Numbered from the stretch's first letter, positions 34,424 through 44,704 are shown. The stretch is 64,000 nucleotides of DNA from Breznakibacter xylanolyticus (GCF_003254275.1 NZ_QKZK01000001.1:230940-294939), one strand, 5' to 3'. The notes: a model not told the origin generated them from the sequence alone. Numbers and translations are program-made.

Positions 34424-35119
34424 ATGTCACGTCGCTATAAGCATCTTTTTTTCGACCTCGACCACACACTGTGGGATTTTGATACCAATGCCTCTCTGAC
34501 GCTTCGCGAGTTATTCGTGCGTTATCAATTGGAGCGATTCTTCGATTCTTATGAGCAGTTTTTTGAGGCTTATCAACCTGTAAATGCCGATTTGTGGGCT
34601 CAGTACCACCAGGGGCTAATCAAGAAATCGTTTCTTTATGTCGAACGTTTTGCGGCTCCTTTTCGAATGTTTGGATGTGAGGATAGGGCTATGGCAGAGC
34701 GTTTTGGTTCCGATTTTCTTGCCGAGTGTGCGCTGAAAACGGCTTTGATGCCACATGCCATTGATGTGCTCGATTATTTGAAGCCTTTTTATCAGATGCA
34801 CATCATCACGAATGGTTTTAAGGAAGTTCAGTATCAAAAAATGGAAAAGAGTGGATTAGCTCCTTATTTTACAAAGGTGTTTATTTCCGAAGTGGTTGGA
34901 GCTCAAAAACCCAGCAAGGTATTTTTTCAATACGCCGTCAAGAGTGCCAATGCACGCAAAGTTGAGAGTCTGGTGATTGGCGATAACCTGGATGCCGACA
35001 TTCAGGGAGCCAAAAATTTTAATCTTGACCATGTTTTTTATAATCCTCATTGTCATTCTCATGCGCATGAGGTGATGAATGAAATTTCGTCACTTCTTGA
35101 TCTGAAACTTCTGCTTTAG
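34424..35119 (+). CDS. HAD-family nucleotidase, YjjG type
   Basis: 231 residues from ATG 34424. An earlier in-frame ATG at 34415 is only 3 bases from the terminator T run, so the later start is preferred. HAD motifs: nucleophile Asp in HLFFDLDHTLWDF, motif II Thr in MHIITNGFKEVQY, motif III Lys in GAQKPSKVFFQYA, motif IV in LVIGDNLDADIQGAKN. YjjG-type enzymes dephosphorylate (non-canonical) pyrimidine nucleotides; the exact substrate here is inferred from family only. DUF2851 follows on the same strand. Confidence 0.9.
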   Translation: MSRRYKHLFFDLDHTLWDFDTNASLTLRELFVRYQLERFFDSYEQFFEAYQPVNADLWAQYHQGLIKKSFLYVERFAAPFRMFGCEDRAMAERFGSDFLAECALKTALMPHAIDVLDYLKPFYQMHIITNGFKEVQYQKMEKSGLAPYFTKVFISEVVGAQKPSKVFFQYAVKSANARKVESLVIGDNLDADIQGAKNFNLDHVFYNPHCHSHAHEVMNEISSLLDLKLLL

Positions 35120-35188
35120 TCTTGTTGACTCTTGTGGTTGGTTTCAGATTTAGGTAATTTGTCCGTTCCTAACTTAACCCAGTCTACT

Positions 35189-36478
35189 ATGTTGACAGAG
35201 ATGTTGTTGCAGTTTTTGTGGAAGTTTAGATTGTTTGCACATCCTGTTGTGCGTACTTCCGATGGGGAAACCGTGGAGATTATTCATCCGGGTTTTCAAA
35301 ATTTTGATGCCGGTCCTGATTTTTTTAATGCCAAGGTAAAAATTGGGGACACGATGTGGGCCGGAAATGTTGAAATTCATCACAAAACATCTCAGTGGAA
35401 CGATCATCGCCATCATCTCGACAAAGCTTATAATAATGTGATTTTGCACGTGGTGATGGAACATGATGACTGCGTAGTGACTGAAAACGGCCGTGTTGTT
35501 CCAGTAATGGTGATGCCGGTGATGCCTGAGCTTGAAAACCGTTATCGCGAGATGATGGATCAAAGCCAATGGCTTTTATGCTCTGGCAGTCGATTTACTT
35601 TACCTGAGGTTGAATTGTCAGTTTGGTTGGAATCCTTGCTCATTGGTCGATTAGAAGATCGTTGTTCTAAAATTCAACAATTGTTGACGTATTTTCATGG
35701 CGACTGGGATCAGGTTTTTTTTGTGATGCTTGCCAGAGCTTTTGGCTTTGGGGTGAATTCCGATGCTTTTGAGGCCTTGGCACTCCTGACGCCTGTCAGG
35801 CGTTTGATGCAGCACGCCGATCAAATTGAGCAATTGGAGGCGATGTTGATGGGACAGGCAGGTTTTTTGGACGAGCGTGTTGGTGACGACTATCAGGATC
35901 GGTTGAGTTCTGAATATCTTTTTTTCAAGGAAAAATATTCATTAAAAACCATGGGCAGTCATCGTTGGAAGTTTCTTCGTCTGCGCCCCAAGAATTTCCC
36001 CACAGTACGGTTAGCTCAATTGGCTCAATGGGTACATCGACATCCGCAAGTGACCGGAGCAATTTTAGGGGTTCAACGTGTTGATGATTTGCGTGCTCGT
36101 TTTCAAATTGTGGCTTCTGAACCATGGTTGACTCGTTATCGTTTTGGGGATCGAGATGTACCGCATGAGAAAACGTTGGGTGTTTCGTCTCAAAATTTGT
36201 TGCTTATTAATGGCATTATTCCTTTCTTGTTTGCTTATGCTCGTCATCGAGGTGATTCGCATGGGATGGATTTGGCCATTGATATGATGGCTCAGTTGCC
36301 TCCCGAACGCAATCATATTGTGCATGATTGGGAAGCACGTGGTGGGATAGTTGCCTGTAATGCGGCTCAGTCTCAAGCTTTAATTTACCAGTATAATCAC
36401 TATTGTTTGCCCCGTAAATGTTTGCAATGTCGGGTGGGAATGGGATATTTGCAAAGTGCTTGTTCGTTTCAGTCATAG
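35189..36478 (+). CDS. DUF2851 family protein
   Basis: 429 residues from ATG 35189 (MLTEMLLQFLWKFRLF). A start at 35132 would add 19 unsupported residues. Recognised by the DUF2851 opening: FLWKFRLF, IIHPGFQNFDAGPDFFNAKV, VEIHHKTSQWNDHRHHLDKAY and VVMEHDD. The histidine-rich beginning (H...H..D) suggests a metal site. The C-terminus carries CLPRKCLQCRVG followed by CS, a possible zinc knuckle. Cytosolic; function unknown. Family found mainly in Bacteroidota. Confidence 0.88.
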   Translation: MLTEMLLQFLWKFRLFAHPVVRTSDGETVEIIHPGFQNFDAGPDFFNAKVKIGDTMWAGNVEIHHKTSQWNDHRHHLDKAYNNVILHVVMEHDDCVVTENGRVVPVMVMPVMPELENRYREMMDQSQWLLCSGSRFTLPEVELSVWLESLLIGRLEDRCSKIQQLLTYFHGDWDQVFFVMLARAFGFGVNSDAFEALALLTPVRRLMQHADQIEQLEAMLMGQAGFLDERVGDDYQDRLSSEYLFFKEKYSLKTMGSHRWKFLRLRPKNFPTVRLAQLAQWVHRHPQVTGAILGVQRVDDLRARFQIVASEPWLTRYRFGDRDVPHEKTLGVSSQNLLLINGIIPFLFAYARHRGDSHGMDLAIDMMAQLPPERNHIVHDWEARGGIVACNAAQSQALIYQYNHYCLPRKCLQCRVGMGYLQSACSFQS

Positions 36479-36649
36479 TTGCTCCTTTTTGGTTCGATAT
36501 TTGTAATTATCACACCTATTTTGTTGTTAATGCTTGTGATACTCATATTTTATCATCTCAATTCAGTGATTGCTTTGTGTTAGTTTGTTATATTTACATA
36601 TTGTTGTAGTTTTTTATAACGTTAAATAATCCCACCTAAATTGTTCTTT

Positions 36650-37234
36650 ATGAGAAAAATGTGTTACTCATTGATGATGCTGACGATGCTTGTTTCTTTA
36701 GCATTTGTTGGTTGTAAATCAAAAAAAACTGTCAGTGCTAAGAGTGAAATCGGAAAAGTGTTGGATGATGTTCCTTGCGAAAGTGCCGGTCGATCGGATA
36801 AGAAATTTTTTCGCGCCAGTTCTTTGGCCACAAGTTCCGATTTGCAGTTAGCCAAGGAAAAAGCTCTTTTGCTGGCCAAGCAACGTTTGGTGACCCTCAT
36901 CAATTCCAATACCAAATCGGTGACCGATCGCTATGTGAATGAACGTGAATTTGGCGAAGCGTCAGAATTTGAGCAAAAATTTGAAAACCTGACCCGCGAG
37001 GTGGCCGACGAAACCCTCTCGAACATTGTGGTGACTTGTGAAAAGGCCAGTGTGCTTGACGATAAAAAATATCGTGCTTTTGTAGCCATCGAAGTGAGTC
37101 GCGAGGATGTTTTAAATGGTATTGAACGACGTGTCACTCGTGATCAGAAGCTTCAGGTCGATTATGACAAGAAGAAATTTGAAGAAATCTTTGATCAGGA
37201 GATGGAAAAAATGGCGAAAGAGCGTGGTTATTAA
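36650..37234 (+). CDS. LPP20-like lipoprotein
   Basis: 194 residues from ATG 36650 (MRKMCYSLMMLTMLVSLAFVGC), lipid attachment Cys22; an upstream TTG at 36641 is less likely. The mature part looks like the LPP20/DUF4384-like fold of short outer-membrane lipoproteins: SSDLQLAKEKALLLAKQRLV, SVTDRYVNERE, EVADETLSNIVVTCEKAS and YRAFVAIEVSREDVL, then a charged helical tail. Homologues occur across Bacteroidales but the role is unknown. It is single, immediately upstream of the rpsO promoter. Confidence 0.85.
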   Translation: MRKMCYSLMMLTMLVSLAFVGCKSKKTVSAKSEIGKVLDDVPCESAGRSDKKFFRASSLATSSDLQLAKEKALLLAKQRLVTLINSNTKSVTDRYVNEREFGEASEFEQKFENLTREVADETLSNIVVTCEKASVLDDKKYRAFVAIEVSREDVLNGIERRVTRDQKLQVDYDKKKFEEIFDQEMEKMAKERGY

Positions 37235-37252
37235 AAAAAAACAATAAATCTG

Positions 37253-37281
37253 TTTGGGGTATTTAAAAAATCATATCTTTG
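37253..37281 (+). promoter_or_regulatory. Promoter of rpsO
   Basis: TTTG (37253-37256), 17-base spacer, TATCTTTG (37274-37281), matching the Bacteroidota consensus. The ATG is 29 bases after the -7 box. Confidence 0.75.
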
Positions 37282-37309
37282 CACTCTCAATTTTTTAGAT
37301 ACGAAAGAT

Positions 37310-37579
37310 ATGTATTTGACAAAAGAAGTTAAACAAGAAATCTTCGCGAAACACGGAAAGTCTAACACTGATACTGGTTCTCCCGAGGGCCAGATTGCTT
37401 TGTTTTCCCATCGTATTTCGCATTTGACTGAGCACCTCAAGTCAAATAAGAAGGATTATAGCACTGAGCATGCGCTCGTAAAATTAGTTGGTAAGCGTCG
37501 TAGCTTGCTCGATTATTTAAAAGCTAACGACATTGAGCGTTACCGTAGCATCATCAAAGAACTGAATATCCGTAAGTAA
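37310..37579 (+). CDS. rpsO: 30S ribosomal protein S15
   Basis: 89 residues, standard. Family segments: KHGKSNTDTGSPEGQIALF, HRISHLTEHLKSNKKD and KLVGKRRSLLDYLK. S15 binds the 16S central domain early in 30S assembly. It is followed by pnp, as in many bacteria, but here a terminator and a new promoter box lie between them, so they are probably separate units. Confidence 0.98.
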   Translation: MYLTKEVKQEIFAKHGKSNTDTGSPEGQIALFSHRISHLTEHLKSNKKDYSTEHALVKLVGKRRSLLDYLKANDIERYRSIIKELNIRK

Positions 37580-37600
37580 TTTGATGTTGAAAGACAAAAA

Positions 37601-37629
37601 AAAGGCAATCCATTGGGTTGCCTTTTTTG
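37601..37629 (+). terminator. Terminator of rpsO
   Basis: AAGGCAA pairs with TTGCCTT, with inner CC/GG and one bulged T, followed by six T. Confidence 0.85.
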
Positions 37630-37688
37630 TTTTGCTTCGCCATCATGAAAATATCCGATTTTTACGGTTCTCTCTTTCGATATTCTAT

Positions 37689-37696
37689 TATCTTTG
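37689..37696 (+). promoter_or_regulatory. Putative -7 box for pnp
   Basis: TATCTTTG, 29 bases before the pnp ATG. The same spacing as at rpsO. -33 region is weak. Confidence 0.5.
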
Positions 37697-37725
37697 GTGC
37701 GATTTTATAGAAATGATTAAGAAAT

Positions 37726-39852
37726 ATGATTAAAGCAATTGAAAAGGTCATCGACCTGGGTGATGGACGGTCCATCACCATCGAAACCGGAAAGCTGGCC
37801 AAACAAGCCGATGGGGCTGTGGTGGTACGGCAAGGAAATACTTATATTTTGGCAACCGTGGTGTCGGCTCAGGAGGCAAAGCCTGATGTTGATTTTATGC
37901 CGTTGACTGTTGAGTATAAGGAGAAATTTGCATCTGCCGGTCGTATTCCCGGTAGTTTTACTCGTCGTGAGGCGCGTGCCTCTGATTATGAAATTCTGGT
38001 GTCTCGTTTGGTTGACAGGGCTTTGCGTCCTTTGTTTCCCGACGATTACCATGCAGATACTTTTGTGACCATTAACCTCATTTCGGCTGACAAAGAAAGT
38101 ACTCCCGATGCATTGGTAGGCTTGGCTGCTTCGGCAGCGTTGGCTGTTTCTGATATTCCGTTTAACGGACCTATTTCAGAGGTGCGTGTGGCTCGTGTAA
38201 ATGGACAGTTAAAGGTGAATCCTCCTCTTTCTGAGGTGAAAGCTTCTGATATTGATATTATTGTGGGTGCTACCTATGATAATATTTTGATGGTGGAAGG
38301 CGAGATGGATGAGGTATCTGAGGCCGAATTGCTAGAGGCTATGAAAATGGCTCACGATGCCATTAAGGTACAATGTAAAGCTCAAATGGAGTTGGCCGAG
38401 ATGGTTGGTAAAACCGCTAAGCGCGAGTATTGCCATGAGGTGAACGATGAAGATTTGCGTAAGAAAGTGTGGGACGAAACCTATCAAAAGGTTTATGAAG
38501 CAGCCAAATCGAGCACTGCTGATAAGCACAAACGCATCGAAAATTTCGCCACGATTCTAAGTGACTTTATTGCTGCAAACTACGAAGGTGTTGAAGCCGC
38601 AGAGATTCCAACAGGCCTTATCAAAAAATATTACCACGATGTGGAAAAAGAGGCCATGCGCCGCATGATTCTTGACGATAAAGTGCGTCTTGATGGTCGT
38701 AAAACACACGAAATTCGTCCAATCTGGAGTGAAGTTGGTTATTTGCCGGGACCTCACGGTTCTTCAATTTTCACACGTGGTGAAACTCAGTCGTTAACCA
38801 CTGTTACATTGGCGACGAAGCAATCAGAGCGTTTGATTGACGAAGTGTTGCAGCAAGGTACTGACCGTTTTATGTTGCATTACAACTTTCCTCCGTTCTC
38901 AACCGGCGAAGCTAAGCCTTATCGTGGAGTAGGACGTCGTGAGGTTGGGCACGGTAATTTGGCTTTACGTGCTCTTAAGCGCATGGTTCCTTCCGATTTC
39001 CCTTATGTGGTTCGTATTGTATCTGATATTCTTGAGTCAAACGGTTCATCATCAATGGCTACTGTGTGTGCCGGTACGTTGGCTTTGATGGATGCCGGTG
39101 TGCAAATGCGTCGTCCTGTTTCGGGGATTGCCATGGGCTTGATTACCGATAAATCAGGTAAGTTTGCAGTGTTGTCTGACATCTTGGGAGATGAAGATCA
39201 CCTGGGTGACATGGACTTTAAAGTCACCGGTACCGAAAAAGGGATTACTGCAACCCAAATGGACATCAAAATTGATGGCCTTTCATACGAAGTGTTGGAG
39301 CAGGCGTTGAATCAAGCCAAAGAAGGTCGTATGCACATTTTGGGAAAAATTCTCGAAACCATGCCAGCGCCACGTGAAGATTATAAGCCTCACGCGCCTC
39401 GTATCGTGACCATTCGTATTCCTAAGGATATGATTGGTTCGGTTATAGGCCCTGGTGGTAAAATCATTCAGGAAATTCAGGCTTCAACAGGCACTATTAT
39501 CGTGATTCAGGAGGAAGGAAACTTCGGAATTGTGGATGTGGCCGCTGATAACAAAGATTCTATCGACCGTGCCATGGCTCGTATCAAAGCCATTGTTGCT
39601 GTACCCGAAGTGGGTGAGATTTATCGAGGTAAAGTGAAGTCGATTGTGCCATTTGGTGCATTCATCGAAATTATGCCCGGTAAAGAGGGGTTGTTGCACA
39701 TCTCTGAAATTGAATGGCGACGTCTCGAAAAAGTGGAAGATGCATTGCAAGAAGGTCAGGAAGTGGAAGTGAAGCTTTTGGAAGTTGATGCGAAGTCCGG
39801 TAAACTCAAACTTTCTCGTAAAGTGTTGATGCCTCGTCCCGAGAAAAACTGA
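37726..39852 (+). CDS. pnp: Polyribonucleotide nucleotidyltransferase (PNPase)
   Basis: 708 residues, full length. It degrades RNA 3' to 5' using phosphate. Order: first RNase PH-like domain (about 10-145, with [20 protein letters not shown]), all-helical linker, second RNase PH-like domain (about 310-545, with [44 protein letters not shown]), KH domain ([20 protein letters not shown]) and S1 domain ([20 protein letters not shown]) to the C-terminus. The GGK of KH and the phosphate-binding SSS are intact, so the enzyme should be active. A weak terminator follows. Confidence 0.97.
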   Translation: MIKAIEKVIDLGDGRSITIETGKLAKQADGAVVVRQGNTYILATVVSAQEAKPDVDFMPLTVEYKEKFASAGRIPGSFTRREARASDYEILVSRLVDRALRPLFPDDYHADTFVTINLISADKESTPDALVGLAASAALAVSDIPFNGPISEVRVARVNGQLKVNPPLSEVKASDIDIIVGATYDNILMVEGEMDEVSEAELLEAMKMAHDAIKVQCKAQMELAEMVGKTAKREYCHEVNDEDLRKKVWDETYQKVYEAAKSSTADKHKRIENFATILSDFIAANYEGVEAAEIPTGLIKKYYHDVEKEAMRRMILDDKVRLDGRKTHEIRPIWSEVGYLPGPHGSSIFTRGETQSLTTVTLATKQSERLIDEVLQQGTDRFMLHYNFPPFSTGEAKPYRGVGRREVGHGNLALRALKRMVPSDFPYVVRIVSDILESNGSSSMATVCAGTLALMDAGVQMRRPVSGIAMGLITDKSGKFAVLSDILGDEDHLGDMDFKVTGTEKGITATQMDIKIDGLSYEVLEQALNQAKEGRMHILGKILETMPAPREDYKPHAPRIVTIRIPKDMIGSVIGPGGKIIQEIQASTGTIIVIQEEGNFGIVDVAADNKDSIDRAMARIKAIVAVPEVGEIYRGKVKSIVPFGAFIEIMPGKEGLLHISEIEWRRLEKVEDALQEGQEVEVKLLEVDAKSGKLKLSRKVLMPRPEKN

Positions 39853-39878
39853 TTTGTTTTCTATCAATAATAATTAAA

Positions 39879-39909
39879 GGGCTGCCTGCAAGGGTGGCTC
39901 TTTTTTTTT
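39879..39909 (+). terminator. Weak terminator of pnp
   Basis: GGGCTGCC pairs with GGTGGCTC using several G-U pairs, then nine T. Confidence 0.6.
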
Positions 39910-39972
39910 ATGGCTTGCTGGCACATCCCGTCAGATGGTGTATCTTCGGTGTCAAATAAATCACGAAGGGTT

Positions 39973-40491
39973 ATGGCAGTTCCTCTTTATCAGTCTGAAG
40001 ATTATTGGCGGCAAGTACATGCATTGGGCGACGAATTGGGCATGCGTTTGGCGGGCTCCTCGCGTGTCGAAGCTCGTTTAATGGGATTGGATGTGTTGCC
40101 TCGATTGCTGGTTTGCCTTGGCAGTATGTCGGGGCAATGTGCTGAGTGTAAGCACTACGAGCGTGAATTGCAGGTGTGTGTAGAGCAATTGCCCGAGTTG
40201 GTTAACCCCGATAACAAAACCATGCAAAAGAAGTTTGAGCAATTGACCATGGAGATATTATTGCATTTAAAAACTGAACACTCGATGCAACCCAAAGGAA
40301 AGGTTTTTTCGCGAATGGTTCTGTGGGGCATGGCGTTGGGAGTGGCAACTTCAGCCTTTGTGTGGTTGTTTATGAATGATAAGTCGTTAATGGGTTTGCT
40401 GCTGGCAGGATGGTTGTGTGGAATGATGAGTGGTTATGTTGCCGGACGCATCACCGAAATGAAGATGATTCGTCAAAACAGGTTGTTTTAA
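39973..40491 (+). CDS. Hypothetical membrane protein
   Basis: 172 residues from ATG 39973 (MAVPLYQSEDYWRQV). Upstream in-frame codons back to 39910 begin right at the pnp terminator T run, so they are rejected. Four cysteines in the soluble N-terminal part (CLGSMSGQCAECKHYERELQ) may bind metal. Two C-terminal helices (about 116-134 VLWGMALGVATSAFVWLFM and 141-161 MGLLLAGWLCGMMSGYVAG) suggest an inner-membrane anchor with a cytosolic N-terminal domain. Not recognised as any named family. The prolyl oligopeptidase gene follows after 12 bases, so co-transcription is likely. Confidence 0.75.
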   Translation: MAVPLYQSEDYWRQVHALGDELGMRLAGSSRVEARLMGLDVLPRLLVCLGSMSGQCAECKHYERELQVCVEQLPELVNPDNKTMQKKFEQLTMEILLHLKTEHSMQPKGKVFSRMVLWGMALGVATSAFVWLFMNDKSLMGLLLAGWLCGMMSGYVAGRITEMKMIRQNRLF

Positions 40492-40503
40492 AACGGTTGG
40501 ATA

Positions 40504-42639
40504 ATGCAATGTGTAAAGTGGTTATTTGTTTGTATTTTATTGTTGGTTGTAATGATTGTTAGCGGATGTGATACAAAGAATGGGGAGCGCTTACGTTACC
40601 CCATGACGGCAAAGGTTGATACGGTGGATAATTATTTTGGGGTGCAGGTGCCCGATCCATACCGTTGGCTCGAGGATGATCACAGTGAAGCAACCCGGGA
40701 GTGGGTGGACGCTCAAAATAAAGTGACTCAACATTATTTATCCTCCTTTCCTTATCGAACTAAGATTTCTCAGCGTTTAACCGAGGTCTGGAATTATCCA
40801 CGTATGGGTGTTCCGTTTCACAAGGCCGGGATGCGTTTTTATAGTCGTAATAATGGACTTCAAAATCAAAATGTTTGGTTTGTTGAAAAACAAGGTGTTA
40901 TTAAGGAGTTAATTGATCCTAATAAATTGTCTTCCGAAGGAACCACTGCTTTAACTCAATTGTCAGTATCGAGCGATGGTCGGTATGTGGCATATGCTGT
41001 TTCGCATGGTGGTAGTGATTGGAATGAGATATTCGTGAAAGAGATAGAGACTGGCAAGCAATTGGATGATCACCTTTTGTGGGTTAAATTTTCTGACATT
41101 GCCTGGCGGGGAAATGGGTTTTATTACAGCCGTTATCCTGAACCTGTTCATGGACAGGCGTTGACTGGGGAAAATTTAAATTGTCGGTTGTATTACCATC
41201 GTTTGGGAACTGCGCAGGCTGCCGACGAGTTGGTTTTTGAAGATGCCGATGCTCCCGCGCGAGGTTTTTTTGCGCAAACGACTCACAACGAACAATATTT
41301 GGTGGTTTCGGTGTCTGAAAGTACATCCGGGAATGGGGTTTATTGGAAAGACTTGATGAGTTCTGATGCTCTGATGATTAGAGCCATCAATAAGTTTGAT
41401 TCTGATTTTATTTTCGTAGGGCATGCTGAGGGACGATTGATGTTTTTAACCAATTATCAAGCACCTCGTTATCGCTTGGTGGCCATCGATCCTAAGCAAT
41501 GTCAGGAGGCTGATTGGACGGAAATTATATCCCAGCATCCTGTTGATGTAATGCGTGATGTGAGTTATGTTGGGGGGCGTTTGGTGGCTCGTTATGAGCA
41601 TGATGCGTGTTCGCGTGTGGATGTGTACGCTTTGAATGGTGAATTGTTGTTTCCTGTTCAATTGCCTGGACCGGGTACGGTTGAGGGCTTTGTGGGGGAA
41701 CCCGACGATGCCCATCCTTTTTTTTCTTTCTCGTCCTTTACCCATCCGGCAGTCATTTGTCAATATAATTTGCAAGAGAATCAATCAGCAATTTTTTATC
41801 AAACGTCACTGGATTTCCCGTTTGATCAATATGAAACCCGTCAAGTGTTTTATAAAAGTGCTGACGGAACCACCATTCCCATGTTTTTGGTTCATCAAAA
41901 AGGATTAGTGCCCAACGGCACACACCCTGTTTGGTTGTATGGTTATGGCGGTTTCAATATTAGTTTGACCCCTTGGTTCGATGTCAAGCGGTTGTTGTGG
42001 CTCGAAAATGGGGGAATCCTTGCGGTTCCAAATCTCAGAGGTGGTGGTGAATATGGTGAAAAGTGGCACCAATCGGGGACTTTGCTGCAAAAGCAAAACG
42101 TTTTTGATGATTATATTGCTGCGGCTGAATATTTAATTTCAAATGATTATACATCTGCAGGACGGATTGTTGCTCAAGGCGGAAGTAATGGTGGATTGTT
42201 GGTGGCTGCTGTTGCCAATCAGCGACCCGATTTATTCGGAGCAATGATACCGCAGGTTGGGGTGCTTGATATGTTGCGGTATCATAAGTTTACCATCGGA
42301 CGTTATTGGGCTGTTGATTACGGTATTAGTGAAGATAGTGAGGAGATGTTTACCTATTTAATGAGTTATTCACCCATTCATAACGTGTGCTCAGGGGTGG
42401 CTTATCCGCCTATATTGGTGACCACAGCTAATCACGATGATCGGGTGGTGCCGGCTCATTCCTTTAAATATGTAGCCACCCTGCAGGCAAATTATATCGG
42501 TTCGAATCCGATTCTAATTCGTGTGGATGTTAATGCCGGGCATGGTGCCGGCAAGCCTGTTGCTAAAACCATTGATGAATGGACTGATATTTATTCCTTT
42601 GTTTTTAAAGCGTTCAATATTCAACCTTGCTATAAGTGA
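40504..42639 (+). CDS. Prolyl oligopeptidase (S9A), predicted lipoprotein
   Basis: 711 residues. Signal with lipobox VMIVSGC (Cys22), so it is probably anchored on the periplasmic or surface side. The N-terminal beta-propeller region (about 90-430) starts after VQVPDPYRWLEDD, a typical POP entry motif. The catalytic domain has Ser561 in GGSNGG, Asp645 in ANHDDRVVP and His680 in NAGHGAGKP, so the triad is complete. It should cleave short peptides after proline. Preceded by the small membrane protein gene and followed by a 326-base gap. Confidence 0.95.
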   Translation: MQCVKWLFVCILLLVVMIVSGCDTKNGERLRYPMTAKVDTVDNYFGVQVPDPYRWLEDDHSEATREWVDAQNKVTQHYLSSFPYRTKISQRLTEVWNYPRMGVPFHKAGMRFYSRNNGLQNQNVWFVEKQGVIKELIDPNKLSSEGTTALTQLSVSSDGRYVAYAVSHGGSDWNEIFVKEIETGKQLDDHLLWVKFSDIAWRGNGFYYSRYPEPVHGQALTGENLNCRLYYHRLGTAQAADELVFEDADAPARGFFAQTTHNEQYLVVSVSESTSGNGVYWKDLMSSDALMIRAINKFDSDFIFVGHAEGRLMFLTNYQAPRYRLVAIDPKQCQEADWTEIISQHPVDVMRDVSYVGGRLVARYEHDACSRVDVYALNGELLFPVQLPGPGTVEGFVGEPDDAHPFFSFSSFTHPAVICQYNLQENQSAIFYQTSLDFPFDQYETRQVFYKSADGTTIPMFLVHQKGLVPNGTHPVWLYGYGGFNISLTPWFDVKRLLWLENGGILAVPNLRGGGEYGEKWHQSGTLLQKQNVFDDYIAAAEYLISNDYTSAGRIVAQGGSNGGLLVAAVANQRPDLFGAMIPQVGVLDMLRYHKFTIGRYWAVDYGISEDSEEMFTYLMSYSPIHNVCSGVAYPPILVTTANHDDRVVPAHSFKYVATLQANYIGSNPILIRVDVNAGHGAGKPVAKTIDEWTDIYSFVFKAFNIQPCYK

Positions 42640-42965
42640 CGATTTTTGTTTTTGAAGGATGAATAATGACTCTTTTTCCTTTATTTTTAAAGGAATCATT
42701 GCGATTATATTAGTTAATGTGTAAATTCATGCAAATTTTACAGCCCTTTGATGGAATGACAGAGGTTGGTTTTTAAAATTATTGTCATTTCAGATAATTT
42801 TAATTGATGTGAAAAATCTGGATATAACTTTCTTAAGCCATGAAAGGGTTTGAGAGGTTTCATTATTTTTGAATTAATTGAAAAGAAAACTTTTAATTCT
42901 TGAAATCATTAATAAATTTGTAGTTTCTTGAAAACAAGTTGAAAACAAATAATCGAGTAAACATT
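42640..42965. other. AT-rich intergenic region before the OmpA/TPR lipoprotein
   Basis: No gene seen. A small hairpin TTCCTTT/AAAGGAA (42676-42695) follows the peptidase gene but lacks a T run downstream. AAAATTAT/ATAATTTT (about 42776-42802) is a second short inverted repeat. The -7 box of the next gene is at 42913. Confidence 0.45.
42913..42920 (+). promoter_or_regulatory. Putative -7 box for the OmpA/TPR lipoprotein gene
   Basis: TAAATTTG fits TAnnTTTG, 45 bases before the ATG. No good -33. Confidence 0.45.
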
Positions 42966-44684
42966 ATGAAAAAAACAACATTTAATCTCTTTGCTACGAT
43001 GGCACTTGGTTTGGCTTTGGCCAGCTGTGCCGGAATCGACAAAATGAAAGAAGCTGCCAAAAATGTGAAGTATTCTGTAACACCAGAGGTGTTAGAAGCT
43101 CATGGCGGCAAAGTGGATGTAAGCATTAAAGTGCAAATTCCCGAAAAATTCTTCGACAAAAAAGTTGTTCTTGAAGCAACTCCCGTATTGGTTTATGAAG
43201 GAGGTGAAACTGCTTTTGCTCCTTATGTATTGCAAGGTGAGTCTATTCAGGGTAACGAAAAAGTGATTTCTTACCTTAATGGTGGTTCTTTCACTTATAC
43301 CGGATCGGTACCTTACAACTCAAACATGCGAGTGTCTGACCTAGTGGTTCGTATTAAAGGAACTAAAGGCAATCAAACTGCTGATTTTGATCCTGTAAAA
43401 ATCGCTGATGGTGTGATCGCTACTTATGCTTTGGTACAGGAAAAAGGTGCTGCCACTGCAATTGGTGCTAATCAGTATCGTCGTGATATTACTGAGCAAC
43501 AATTGGCTGACATCTTCTTCTTGATTCAACAAGCTCAGTTACGCGATAGCGAATTGAAGAAAGATGAAATTAAAAACCTGAAAGATTATATTGTTGCATC
43601 TCAGTCTGTTGCTAACAAAACCATCAAAAACATTGAAGTATCCGCTTATGCTTCTCCCGATGGTGCTCAAGACTTGAACACTCGTTTGGCTAGTCAACGA
43701 GAAAAAGTGGCCAAAGATTATTTGGACAAAGAATTGAAAAAAGCTAAAGTTGACAGCAAAGCAGAAGGTTTCTTTACCTTGAACAGCACTCCTGAAGACT
43801 GGGAAGGTTTCAAAAAATTGATGGAAGCTTCAGATGTTCAGGATAAAGAATTGATTTTGCGTGTGTTGAGCATGTATTCAGATCCTGAGGTTCGTGAAAA
43901 AGAAATCAAGAACATGTCTGAAACTTTCAAAGTAATTGCTCAGGACATTCTTCCCAAATTGCGTCGTTCTAAATTGATCGTGAACGCTGAAATGAAAGGT
44001 AAGACTGACGAAGAAATGAAAGCACTCTTGGCTTCAAATCCTGATAGCTTGAATGTTGAAGAACTTTTGTTTGTAGCTACTTTGGTTGAAGGTGACGATC
44101 AGTTGAAAGCTTATAAAGCTGCAGCGACTCAATATCCTAACGATTGGAGAACTTTGAATAACGTAGGTTGCGAATTGTTTGAGAAAGGTGATGTTGATGG
44201 TGCTGCTGCATCGTTCAACGCTGCCAACGCTGTTAAAGCCAACGTTCCTGAAGTGTTGAACAACTTGGGTGTGATTGCTTTTGCTAAAGGTGACCTCGCT
44301 AAAGCCGAAGAATTGTTCGGACAGGCTGCCGGTGCCGGTGAAGCTTTGGATAACAACCTGGGTGTGATTGCCATTTTGAAAGGTGACTATGAAGGTGCCA
44401 TTCGTTACTTCGGTAACAGCACCAGCTGCAATGCCGGGTTAGCTAAAATTTTGGCTGGAAAATACGATGCTGCTTTGTCAACATTGAATGCCAATACTGC
44501 TGAAGTAGGTCTGAAATATTACCTCAAAGCCATTGTAGGTGCAAGAACTGCTCAAAAAGATATGATGTTCCAAAACTTGCAAAAAGCATGTGAATTGGAT
44601 GCTGCTTTGAAAAACTATGCTAAAAAAGACATGGAGTTTGGTAAATTCTTCGAAGATGCCAACTTTAAAGCTGCGATTCAGTAA
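42966..44684 (+). CDS. Large lipoprotein with OmpA-like segment and TPR repeats
   Basis: 572 residues from ATG 42966; lipid attachment at Cys21 (LGLALASC). The first part (about 25-170) is beta-rich. The middle (about 215-290) contains IKNIEVSAYASPDGAQDLNT followed by LASQREKVAKDYL, which looks like a diverged OmpA-type peptidoglycan-binding domain. The C-terminal third (about 375-572) has tetratricopeptide-like helices (LNNLGVIAFAKGDLAKAEEL, LDNNLGVIAILKGDYEGAI). Codon use is strongly biased toward GCT, GGT and AAA, unlike most neighbours, which suggests high expression. Similar proteins are common in Bacteroidales; likely an abundant envelope protein of unknown role. A strong terminator follows. 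Confidence 0.87.
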   Translation: MKKTTFNLFATMALGLALASCAGIDKMKEAAKNVKYSVTPEVLEAHGGKVDVSIKVQIPEKFFDKKVVLEATPVLVYEGGETAFAPYVLQGESIQGNEKVISYLNGGSFTYTGSVPYNSNMRVSDLVVRIKGTKGNQTADFDPVKIADGVIATYALVQEKGAATAIGANQYRRDITEQQLADIFFLIQQAQLRDSELKKDEIKNLKDYIVASQSVANKTIKNIEVSAYASPDGAQDLNTRLASQREKVAKDYLDKELKKAKVDSKAEGFFTLNSTPEDWEGFKKLMEASDVQDKELILRVLSMYSDPEVREKEIKNMSETFKVIAQDILPKLRRSKLIVNAEMKGKTDEEMKALLASNPDSLNVEELLFVATLVEGDDQLKAYKAAATQYPNDWRTLNNVGCELFEKGDVDGAAASFNAANAVKANVPEVLNNLGVIAFAKGDLAKAEELFGQAAGAGEALDNNLGVIAILKGDYEGAIRYFGNSTSCNAGLAKILAGKYDAALSTLNANTAEVGLKYYLKAIVGARTAQKDMMFQNLQKACELDAALKNYAKKDMEFGKFFEDANFKAAIQ

Positions 44685-44704
44685 TTAGATAGCAGGTTAA
44701 AAAT

